A DNA stretch of 64,000 bases from an uncultured Pseudomonadota bacterium. Lineage in GTDB: Bacteria; Myxococcota_A; UBA796; GCA-2862545. Shown piece after piece: positions 44,285 to 52,216 of the stretch (position 1 is the first letter of the stretch; each line of letters begins with the position of its first letter). The stretch is from assembly GCA_913061235.1 (NCBI GenBank), contig CAJXTB010000006.1, positions 268,116 to 332,115 on the forward strand. Reading direction: 5' to 3'. A program made the translations under genes and the position numbers. The notes below the pieces were generated by a model. It was given only the letters and a program-made list of their open reading frames with translations, made no database searches and had not been told where the DNA came from.

Positions 44285-44970
44285 TCTGGTTGCTCGCGAG
44301 CATGGCCCTTGCCGATGATGCGTCTGACTTACTGGCCCGCGTGGACACCGCGAGCTCACCCACGAGCGACGCCCACATGGTGCTCGACATTACGTCGACT
44401 GACGACCGGGGCCGCACCTCGGAGCGTACGCTTGAGTTGTGGCAGAAGGGCGACGACAAGCGCCTAGCGACCTTCACCGCCCCCGCACGGGTTTCTGGCG
44501 TGGCACTGCTTGTTCCAGATGGCGAGACCGTCTATTTGTATCTGCCAAGCTACGGACGTCCGCGTCGTGTAGTGGGCAAGTCCCGCGGTGATGCGTTTTT
44601 TGGGACCAACTTCGCGATGGAGGATCTGTCCCGCATCTCTTGGGCGGAAGAATTCACCGCAGTACTCGCTGAACCGCTGCATCTGACCCTCACGCCGACC
44701 TCCGAAAGCGCCGCTTCCGCACGGGTTGAGCTGTACGTTCGTGCCGAAGACGATCTGCCGTCCAAGGTAGAGCACTACGATTCGGACGGGACTCTGATGC
44801 GTCGCATTGTCTTTGATGATGTCCGTGCGGTTGGTGACCGCCCCCTTGCGCACTCAGTTGTGGTAAGTGACGTCGCACGGTCCCGCACTACTCGCGCGTC
44901 CGTACGTCAAGCCGAGTTCGATGTAGGCGTCCCCGACGACCATTTCAGCCTGGCTCATCTTTCCCAGTGA
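44281..44970 (+). CDS. LolA-like periplasmic lipoprotein-sorting-type protein
   Basis: 229 residues. Short signal peptide (MIWLLASMALA), then a LolA-like fold: DASDLLARVDTAS, AHMVLDITSTDDRGRTSERTLELWQKG, RLATFTAPARVSGVALLV, and YLYLPSYGRPRRV. This matches the protein class described as outer membrane lipoprotein-sorting protein, often next to RND/MMPL exporters and a DUF1302-like barrel. No MMPL gene is in this window. It overlaps the upstream lipoprotein gene and ends 8 bases before the next one. Confidence 0.83.
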   Translation: MIWLLASMALADDASDLLARVDTASSPTSDAHMVLDITSTDDRGRTSERTLELWQKGDDKRLATFTAPARVSGVALLVPDGETVYLYLPSYGRPRRVVGKSRGDAFFGTNFAMEDLSRISWAEEFTAVLAEPLHLTLTPTSESAASARVELYVRAEDDLPSKVEHYDSDGTLMRRIVFDDVRAVGDRPLAHSVVVSDVARSRTTRASVRQAEFDVGVPDDHFSLAHLSQ

Positions 44971-44978
44971 GGTCTCCT

Positions 44979-45491
44979 ATGCGTCTGTCCCTTCTTGCAC
45001 TGCCCGCTCTGATGTTCGCCTGTGACCCAAGCGAAGACACCGCAGAATTCACCACCGGTGACTTCTCTTTCCAGACCGTCGCTGTTGACGATGCCTGCTT
45101 TGACGGTGGTTTTGCAGTTCTGTTCATGCCAGACGGTGCTGACACTCCCGCAGACTTCGGCTCGTCCATTACCGTTCCAGCAGAAGCGGACCTGCCCTCC
45201 AGCTACACGGTCAACCTCGCTGACCCCTTCAACGACATGGACGTTGAGGTCACGGGCTCCGGCAACACGCGTACCATCGTCGGCGCTCAGAACACTGACG
45301 TTGAGCTCGATGCTGACGCCTACCCAGGCTGCCTTGTCGACATGTCCATTGACGTTGACCTGACCATCAGCAGCGCAGACGAAGTCAGCGGCACCGCTAC
45401 GTTGAACACCAGCAGCTTTGACGAAGCCAACTGCCCGGTTGTCGACACCGACCCTTGCACGATCACGCTCGACATTGTGGGTACACGCTAG
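44979..45491 (+). CDS. Small lipoprotein in the LolA-like operon
   Basis: 170 residues from ATG 44979 with GAGG upstream. Lipobox LMFAC (Cys15). The mature protein is acidic, beta-rich, and has several Cys (DACFDGG, GCLVDMS, NCPVVDTDPC). Function unknown; the position suggests a partner of the LolA-like protein and the following barrel. Confidence 0.78.
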   Translation: MRLSLLALPALMFACDPSEDTAEFTTGDFSFQTVAVDDACFDGGFAVLFMPDGADTPADFGSSITVPAEADLPSSYTVNLADPFNDMDVEVTGSGNTRTIVGAQNTDVELDADAYPGCLVDMSIDVDLTISSADEVSGTATLNTSSFDEANCPVVDTDPCTITLDIVGTR

Positions 45492-45521
45492 CCCTTGAGG
45501 TTCGCTGACTCTCAGTCATTG

Positions 45522-46916
45522 ATGGCGCGGCGGTTGTTCCCAGTGGGAGCAGTCGTCGCGTCGTTGTTTGTGGGCATCTCTACGTCACTGGCTGGAGAGA
45601 TTGACGCGAAGGGGGCGTTGGACTCCACCTTGCGCGTGGGTGTGGTGGACTGTGGACAGGTCGCTGATTGTCGGTTCCTCGACTTTCAAGACCTCATTGT
45701 GGTGGGCGGACAGCTCGACGTTGACGTGGTCCCAGATGTGCCCGTTCGGCTGGATGCGGCTCTGCGTCTTCACCCACTGCAGGGTGCAGACACCTTGGAG
45801 GACACGCGGTTTGCCAACCAAATCCAGTTTCTGTCGGTAGACCTGAACGAAGCCTGGGTTGGCTTGGAAGAGGTGTTGGGAACGGACATTGATCTGCGCA
45901 TCGGTCAGCAGCGGTTTGCGTGGGGCACTGGTCTTGGCATCCAGCCCACCGACGTTGTGAATCCCGTGGACTTGCGAGACCCCACACGCTTTGACCAGCG
46001 TCTCGGCACACCTGCGGTGTCTCTGTTGTGGGCCAAAGGAAAGGCCAACTTGGAGCTGGTGTACACACCGCTGTTCCGCCCGGCTCGCATGCCTGTGGAG
46101 GTCAACGTTGTCGACGGCGCCGCCGAGCTGTTTGATGTGGCGGACATTGGCGGAGAGGGTGTGCAGATAGGCGACTTTGAGTCCCGTACTGAGTTCCCGG
46201 ATGGACGGATTGGTTTTGCAGGGGTTGGCGGGCGATTTGCCCTCGCCACCCGCGCAATCGACGTCTCAGTCATGGCCTACAAGGGGTACGACTCCATCCC
46301 GCAAGCTGGCGGCGATGCACGAATCATTGGGTTTCAGACGGACAATGACCGGGTCGACATCGGTGTTCCATTGCTGTACCCGGAGCTGTTTGTTGCTGGT
46401 GGTGACCTGCGGGCTCCGCTTCCAGGGGACGTTGGATTGTGGGCCGAGGGCGTTGCCATCTTCCCGGAGCGGACGGCTGTGAGTGCGTCTCGTGCGCAGC
46501 TGGAGAACCTGGTTCGTATTGGTACCTTGGACGCTGTGCCTGATCCCTTACCGGAGACCGTGGTTCAGAATGGTCGGGTCTACCCACGAACAGTGGTCGG
46601 CATTGACCGCGCATTCGGGCGCGTGTTGGTGTCGGCGCAGTGGGTTCATGGTCTGCCTACCGAGCGCTCGGCGCCGGATGTGCGGGACTACGCGGCGTTG
46701 GGCGCGGGTGTTGCGATCAGCGACGTCACCCGGCTCGACCTGTCTGCGATCTCAGACTTTGAGGGCGTCTTGGCCACCGCAGATCTCAGCGTTCTGCACC
46801 GTGACGCGGCAACGCTTTCGTTGGGAACCACCGTCATTGCAGCCGCATCGGGCACAGCACTGGGCGACTTACGTGCGCTGACCCACGTGCGTGGTGGCGT
46901 GTCCGTCGTGTTCTAG
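45522..46916 (+). CDS. Outer-membrane beta-barrel protein, DUF1302-like
   Basis: 464 residues from ATG 45522, giving a signal peptide that ends near LAGE; TTG 45495 would be an earlier start. Alternating hydrophobic strands throughout, RIGQQRFAWGTGLGIQPTDVVNP (a motif seen in DUF1302-like barrels), and a last residue Phe preceded by a strand (VRGGVSVVF), as required for BAM-dependent insertion. Fourth gene of the lipoprotein/LolA-like operon. The combination suggests lipid or lipoprotein export; the substrate is unknown. Confidence 0.82.
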   Translation: MARRLFPVGAVVASLFVGISTSLAGEIDAKGALDSTLRVGVVDCGQVADCRFLDFQDLIVVGGQLDVDVVPDVPVRLDAALRLHPLQGADTLEDTRFANQIQFLSVDLNEAWVGLEEVLGTDIDLRIGQQRFAWGTGLGIQPTDVVNPVDLRDPTRFDQRLGTPAVSLLWAKGKANLELVYTPLFRPARMPVEVNVVDGAAELFDVADIGGEGVQIGDFESRTEFPDGRIGFAGVGGRFALATRAIDVSVMAYKGYDSIPQAGGDARIIGFQTDNDRVDIGVPLLYPELFVAGGDLRAPLPGDVGLWAEGVAIFPERTAVSASRAQLENLVRIGTLDAVPDPLPETVVQNGRVYPRTVVGIDRAFGRVLVSAQWVHGLPTERSAPDVRDYAALGAGVAISDVTRLDLSAISDFEGVLATADLSVLHRDAATLSLGTTVIAAASGTALGDLRALTHVRGGVSVVF

Positions 46917-46933
46917 CTGCGCTGGAAACAAAA

Positions 46934-46965
46934 AGGGCCCGCCGTCTCCGAAGAGGGGCGGGCCC
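46934..46965 (-). terminator. Rho-independent terminator for the minus-strand membrane gene
   Basis: A 9-bp perfect stem GGGCCCGCC/GGCGGGCCC; read on the minus strand it is followed by TTTTTGTTT. It lies 20 bases downstream of the stop at 46986 and may also serve the convergent barrel gene. Confidence 0.85.
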
Positions 46966-46985
46966 GTTCACAGTGCCTAGAGTGC

Positions 46986-49109
46986 CTAGTTGTAGGTGAG
47001 AACCAGCTTGACGCGGGGCAGAGGCGGTAGCTCAACCTCGATCTCGTTGCCTTCTTCGTCGAGCTCTGGCTCGGGAGGCTCGGGGCGCTCGTACTCTGGG
47101 AAGCGCGCGTACTCGAGACGCTCACGGACACAGAGCTTCATGTCGTAGACGGTGATGTCGCGGCGTTCTTCTTCGAACTCGAAGCGTCCGGCGCGGCCAC
47201 GGTCATCAACGGTGAAGCTGGTTGCGAGGCGGCCAGTGATGGCGTCCTCCATTCCCATGTCGTCTTGGACCTGTCCGGCACAGGCGCCGAAGGCTTCAAG
47301 TTCACGCTTCACGACGTCTGCAGCGATGGGGTCGATGCCCTCTTCGACTTCCACGGTAATCGTGGCGTTCTCGGCGGTCGGCATGCCGACAGCTTCAACA
47401 GCGGCTGCGATTGCGTCATCCAAGCTGACCTTGGCAATGGTGCAGTCGAAGTCTTCGCGACGGGTAGGGGCCTCTTCAATGTCGTCGAGTCCTGGCTCCA
47501 TGCCGGGAAGGACTTGGGTGTTGAGGCACAACGACGAGATGTGGTCGAGGCGGGTACGCTCTCCAACCGTGGCGCGCATTGCGGTAGCACCCGTGTGCTC
47601 AATGGCGGCAGCGATGCGGTGAACAGCCTTGTCATTGCGACGCTGCGTACCGATGTAGCGAGCAACGCCGACGTATGGGTCGTAGCGCTCGGTGTGTGCG
47701 TACAGCTCGGTCTCGAAGTCGATGTCGTTGCCAAGGCGCAGGGTCATCCAGTTGGCTTCAATGTACGCCAGCTCGGGAACGATCTGCATGTCCATTTCGC
47801 TGACGCGCATCAGGATGTGGGCGGTGCCACCGAAGAGCTCTAGGAGCTCCACGATCTCGGTGGATGGTGTAGCACCAGGGCCTGCGATGAGCGGCGTGTA
47901 GCCGTCAGCGGCTTGGATGTCTGCGATGGGGGTGTCGTCCGGCGTCCAGGTAGATCCGGTCCACACGTACTTGCGGTACCACTCCATGGGCGGGGAGGGC
48001 GGCTCCCAAGCGGGCTGTCCCGCAACCGGTGGGCCTTCAGGAGGCGACGGAGCAATGTAGGACGGGCGGGTTCCGTACACGATGATGTCGCCAATGGCGT
48101 CGCCAGTGACTTCGATGTCGAAGGTGTCGGTGTAGCCACTGACCGCAGCAGCAGGAAGCTGGAAGCCGAACTCGGCGATCAACTCACCGAGTGGGTACAT
48201 GTTGGCGGTCGTAGTGAACGTGTCTTCCTTGGCGGTCTCGGCAACGCGGACCAGCCCGACAAGGGCGAGCAGCGCAAGAACGGCCGTGGTGTCGAACAAG
48301 AAAGGCTTGTCCACGATCTCGCCCATCTCACCCAAGAAGGTGAACAGGGCGATGGCGAGGCCGACAGCGAGCATGATCCAGCCGAGGGTGACGATGTCAG
48401 CCTGGGTAGTCAGCGCAGCCGTGAGGACCTCATTCATGTCCGCGGTTGCAGTGGTGGCGCGAGCGGTGAGGCGGGCCATGTGTCCGCTCAGGACCACTGC
48501 CTTGATCGCGTGAGCCGTTGTGAACAGCATCAGGATTCCGGCAGCGAAACGCAGCGATGCTACGCGGTACGCAGCTTCGTGCAGAGCGCGTCGGAAGGCC
48601 ACGAGGGCACAGCCGACTCCTGCGAAGGAGACCAAGCCGATGAGCGCGAAGGCCTGTGTTCCGAGTCCTGCGCTGATGGCGAGGTAGGCAGTTCCGACTG
48701 GGCTTAGCGCCGCAATCAGGAAGGCCAAGATGGCGACGAATGGCGTGGAGCGTGTCTCGCCACCGGGCTTGATCAGCGCGGAGATGGCGGCACACCAAAC
48801 GGAGAAGGCCGAGACACCGGCAACAACCCAGTGAGCCAACCATCGTGGTCCGTAGGCGTCAGCGAGGCCCGAACTTGCCAGTGTTCCGATGTCAGAGGTG
48901 GCACTAGACAGGGCCGTTTCAGCGGCTCCGACAGCACTGTACGACAGGAAAGCACCGATGGCGGTGATGACCGCCGGCATGAAGATCCAGGCCAAAAGCG
49001 GGACTCGCTTGCCCAAAATACCGATTGCAGCGAAAACAAGCGCGAGTAGCGCTCCGAATCCACCTAGCCCGAGTAGCACAGGGCCGAGCTCGCCAGCAGC
49101 GTCAAACAT
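46986..49109 (-). CDS. Multi-pass membrane protein with AgmX/PglI-like C-terminus
   Basis: 707 residues. About seven or eight membrane helices in the first 290 residues, then a large extracytoplasmic part with a Pro-rich linker (about 330-375) and several Cys. The last 110 residues follow the pattern of the AgmX/PglI C-terminal domain of myxobacterial gliding and TonB-like proteins: GRLATSFTVDDRGRAGRFEF, then CVRERLEYARFP, then VKLVLTYN. This resemblance is by eye. ATG 49109 has GGGAGGA eight bases upstream and a terminator follows the stop. It might couple inner-membrane energy to envelope work. Confidence 0.72.
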   Translation of the reverse strand: MFDAAGELGPVLLGLGGFGALLALVFAAIGILGKRVPLLAWIFMPAVITAIGAFLSYSAVGAAETALSSATSDIGTLASSGLADAYGPRWLAHWVVAGVSAFSVWCAAISALIKPGGETRSTPFVAILAFLIAALSPVGTAYLAISAGLGTQAFALIGLVSFAGVGCALVAFRRALHEAAYRVASLRFAAGILMLFTTAHAIKAVVLSGHMARLTARATTATADMNEVLTAALTTQADIVTLGWIMLAVGLAIALFTFLGEMGEIVDKPFLFDTTAVLALLALVGLVRVAETAKEDTFTTTANMYPLGELIAEFGFQLPAAAVSGYTDTFDIEVTGDAIGDIIVYGTRPSYIAPSPPEGPPVAGQPAWEPPSPPMEWYRKYVWTGSTWTPDDTPIADIQAADGYTPLIAGPGATPSTEIVELLELFGGTAHILMRVSEMDMQIVPELAYIEANWMTLRLGNDIDFETELYAHTERYDPYVGVARYIGTQRRNDKAVHRIAAAIEHTGATAMRATVGERTRLDHISSLCLNTQVLPGMEPGLDDIEEAPTRREDFDCTIAKVSLDDAIAAAVEAVGMPTAENATITVEVEEGIDPIAADVVKRELEAFGACAGQVQDDMGMEDAITGRLATSFTVDDRGRAGRFEFEEERRDITVYDMKLCVRERLEYARFPEYERPEPPEPELDEEGNEIEVELPPLPRVKLVLTYN

Positions 49110-49338
49110 GGAGGGGTCCTCCCGGAAAAATCACGGTGGCGCGGATCACCCGCACCCCGGTCCAAATAAGAATCCTGCGCCGTTAACGTGTCATCGGACG
49201 TCAGAGCGGTTCGTCCTGCAAGGAGCCCGTCAAATAGGCTGAACATCTCGTAGAGATCAGGAGTTGCGCTGAGCCTGGGGCGCCTTGGCGGGCCCATGGT
49301 GTGCTCGGGTCTTCGAGAGTGGATATGGGCGCCGCGAC

Positions 49339-49415
49339 GCTCCCGTAGCTCAGTTGGATAGAGCATCGGCCTTCTAAGCCGGCGGTCACAGGTTCGATCC
49401 CTGTCGGGGGCGCCA
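49339..49415 (+). tRNA. tRNA-Arg (anticodon TCT)
   Basis: A full cloverleaf: acceptor GCTCCCG/CGGGGGC, D-arm with GCTCAGTTGGATAGAGC, anticodon stem TCGGC/GCCGG with loop CTTCTAA giving anticodon TCT at 34-36, T-arm ACAGG/CCTGT with TTCGATC. The discriminator G is followed by encoded CCA (49413-49415). Minus-strand frames over it give the well-known false 'DRDRTCDRRLRRPMLYPTEL'-like product. Confidence 0.96.
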
Positions 49416-49494
49416 CTCTCCACATCCCCCAGTTGCCTCCCTCGCGCTGTGTGTTTCCCCACTCCAGTGCCTACTGAAGACGTGGATGACGGCC

Positions 49495-50180
49495 ATGAGC
49501 GAGCGGTCCGGCGCAGAGGCCTTGCAAGACCTGAAGACACGCTTCGCCGCATTCACCAGTGCCTGTTCCCATGACTTATTGACCACTGCTCGCAACATTG
49601 CGGTCCTCTGCGAACTGCTGACGGAATCGGGTGCATCCGAATGACCGGCAGATGAGGATATTGCCCTTGTGGGTGCTGTCATGGCCGAATCCAAGAGGAT
49701 GACGGCTGTTTTGCCTGGCCTTGTACAGTGCGCGTGTATTGGTGTGTGCGGCTAGCGGTGTGGTGGACATTGCCCGGCTCGTTCGTGTGCATTGAGGGGA
49801 GCGGAGTCTGACTTGGTGGTGGGCGAGCTTCCTCGAGTCGTTGGGGACACAACGCTCTTGGCGGTTCTGGTGGATGCTCTGGTGTCCAATGCGGTCCGTT
49901 TCGCCGGTGAGGGCCCACCGCGACCACGGGTGTTTGGCGAGCGCAAAGATGGATTTGTCGAGCTTCATTTTGAGGATCAGGGAATGGGTATGCCCGAGGG
50001 ACGAGAGCGGGCAGTGTTCGCCGTATTGCAGAATTGTCATGCAGATAGCGGCGTTGGAGCGGGCTTTCGGTCTGCGAACGCATTTTGGCTGCCCACGGAG
50101 GTAGCATCTGTGTGGCTCATGGCCGTACGGATGGTGCAATGCTGATGGTTCGTCTTCCCGAAGGTGAGGTTGTCGAATAG
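49495..50180 (+). pseudogene. Decayed sensor histidine kinase (HisKA + HATPase remnants)
   Basis: One frame carries kinase remnants: from ATG 49495 the H-box-like ACSHDLLTTARNIAVL, then TGA at 49642-49644; in the same frame LVGAVMAESKRMTAV (the end of a HisKA helix pair), then TAG at 49753-49755; then from about 49800 an N-box-like ALVSNAVRFAGEG and DQGMGMPEG (G1-like). Near 50065 the frame shifts: the next frame reads GLSVCERILAAHGGSI and LMVRLPEG up to the stop at 50178, the end of a HATPase domain. So it is a kinase of the SHDL type with two in-frame stops and a frameshift. It sits between tRNA-Arg and intact signalling genes and resembles the kinase at 52217, though whether it is a copy of that gene needs alignment. 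Confidence 0.8.
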
Positions 50181-50379
50181 GGGCTGGACGTGACCATACC
50201 GGCCAACAAAATTCGCCTCTTGATCAACGTGCGGACACCCCCACCACAGGCGTTTTCTCTGGGGTGTGGGGACATCCGGTGGGAGGGCGTCTTGGTCTGA
50301 CTTTCTTGCCTCGCTGACATTTGTGAAGGTCTGCCGGGGTAGAGGGCCCCGGGGGAAAGCCGGTTTGGCCCTTTCTGAC

Positions 50380-52014
50380 ATGCATGCCCTACTCGTTGAA
50401 GACAATGGCGCCGACGCCATGGTGGCGCAGCGGTATCTGGCCAGGCTCCTGGATTCACCTGTGGTCTGGGTTGACTCACTTGCAGATGCGCTGAACCACC
50501 TGCGTGAGACTTCGGTGGACGTCATTGTGACGGACCTTGGCTTGCCCGATGCGTGGGACACCTTGGCCGTCGAGAAGTTGCGTCGTGCGGCACCGAACAC
50601 TCCGATCATCGCTCTTTCCGGTCAGGATGACGATGAGGTTGGCGAGCGTGTGCTGCAGGTAGGGGCCCAGGACTACATGTGTAAGGACGACCTCACCGAA
50701 AGGTCACTGCGACGGTCCATTCGGTACGCCCGCCAACGTCATGCACTCCAGCTGGAACTTGAGCACAGAGCGCATCAGGATGGGCTGACGGGTCTAGGCA
50801 ATCGGACGGCGTTCGACCATGACATTCAAGAGCTTGTGGTTGACCAGACGCCCTTCGGCATTGTTCTTGTAGATGTCGATAAGTTCAAGCTGATCAATGA
50901 CCGCCTTGGCCATCCGGTTGGGGACTCTGTTCTTCGTCAAATGGCTCTTCGTGCAAACGGAGCACTGGACGCTGGGGCCAAGGCGTACCGAGTGGGGGGC
51001 GACGAGCTTGCCGTGTTGTTCGCCGGTTGCGAGTCCCTCGCGGACACTCACAAACATGCTCTGCATATTGTCGATGTGCTCTCATCACCTGTACTGGTTG
51101 GGGAGCATCGGGTGGATGTGACGGTAAGCGGAGGCTGTTCCCACTTTCCTAGCGAATTGGGTTCTCTGGAAGATGTGGTGCGTGTTGCAGACACTCGGTT
51201 GTATGCGGCAAAGGCGTCGGGTCGAGCCCAGCTGGGTGAGGTCAACTCTGGACAGCTCGTCGCGATTGACCGTCGACTTGAATGGGAGCTTCGAGCAGCA
51301 GTTCGAACCCATGCCTTCGAACTTGTCTACCAACCTCTTGCGAGGCTGGGACAGTCAGAGCCTTGCGCTTTCGAGGCCCTCTTGCGGTGGAATCCTGACG
51401 GAGAGGGTTCGGTCGGTCCAGACGTGTTTGTACCGATCTTGGAGCGGTGTGGGCTGATTGCTTCTGTTGGTGAGAGGGTGCTTCGAGAGTCCCTTGCTTG
51501 GGTCGCGGAGTTTCGACGACTGCGAAATCCAGCGGCTCGAGTCTCGGTCAATGTGTCACCGCTTCAAATTGGGTTGCCCGGCTTTTCAAACCTTGTTTCC
51601 CGCTCTCTGGACGACGCTGGACTGACAGGAGATGCGCTATGCGTCGAATTGACCGAGGGTGCCGTGTTGACGGACCTGCTGGCAGCGAGGACAGCGATGG
51701 AGGGCTTACGCGAGATGGGCGTTGGCATCGCCATCGATGATTTCGGTACAGGAAATGCGTCGCTATCGCTGCTGATGGAGTTGCCCTTCACCCAACTCAA
51801 GATCGACCAGTCCTTCGTCCGCCGCCGCGACGATGCCGTGGTACAGGCTATCATGGCCCTTGCCCACAGTCTGAACCTCGTGGTTGTTGTGGAGGGTGTG
51901 GAGAGCGAGGAACAGGCGACCTGGGTCCGGGAGCTAGGGGGTGATGCGATCCAGGGGTTCTGGGTAGGCACTCCTCTTGCCGGTCAAGCATGGCTATCAG
52001 AACCCGATTCGTGA
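50380..52014 (+). CDS. REC-GGDEF-EAL protein (cyclic-di-GMP signalling)
   Basis: 544 residues from ATG 50380, where the receiver domain begins; no good ribosome site was seen, and earlier in-frame starts exist back to 50266. REC about 1-115 with acidic pair E7/D8, phosphoacceptor D52 and K102. GGDEF domain about 130-285 with signature GGDEL (206-210), so the last residue differs from the Phe of the consensus. EAL domain about 300-540 with FEALLRW (331-337), SVNVSPLQIG, DDFGTGNAS, KIDQSFV and VVVEGVES, the metal and catalytic residues of a working phosphodiesterase. Phosphorylation may switch its cyclic-di-GMP output. Confidence 0.93.
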   Translation: MHALLVEDNGADAMVAQRYLARLLDSPVVWVDSLADALNHLRETSVDVIVTDLGLPDAWDTLAVEKLRRAAPNTPIIALSGQDDDEVGERVLQVGAQDYMCKDDLTERSLRRSIRYARQRHALQLELEHRAHQDGLTGLGNRTAFDHDIQELVVDQTPFGIVLVDVDKFKLINDRLGHPVGDSVLRQMALRANGALDAGAKAYRVGGDELAVLFAGCESLADTHKHALHIVDVLSSPVLVGEHRVDVTVSGGCSHFPSELGSLEDVVRVADTRLYAAKASGRAQLGEVNSGQLVAIDRRLEWELRAAVRTHAFELVYQPLARLGQSEPCAFEALLRWNPDGEGSVGPDVFVPILERCGLIASVGERVLRESLAWVAEFRRLRNPAARVSVNVSPLQIGLPGFSNLVSRSLDDAGLTGDALCVELTEGAVLTDLLAARTAMEGLREMGVGIAIDDFGTGNASLSLLMELPFTQLKIDQSFVRRRDDAVVQAIMALAHSLNLVVVVEGVESEEQATWVRELGGDAIQGFWVGTPLAGQAWLSEPDS

Positions 52015-52216
52015 ATCGCATCTTCGGATGACTAAAATCAGCGTTGCATGAGCTACAATACAAGTAGCAGTGGTAGAGATTTGTGCCTCAACATGGCTGC
52101 CGTCCAGGTAGCCAGTCGCTGCAACACTCTTTCGACGCATTGGGTGTACACTGCACCATGATTCAAGATCAGTCGCCGAAGTGCGATTGGTTCCCGTTGA
52201 GTGCCCAGAGGATTCA

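Noticed and set aside
49064..49552. Minus-strand ORF with DRDRTCDRRLRRPMLYPTEL-like sequence
   Set aside because: This is the reverse complement of the tRNA-Arg gene, a known source of false protein annotations.
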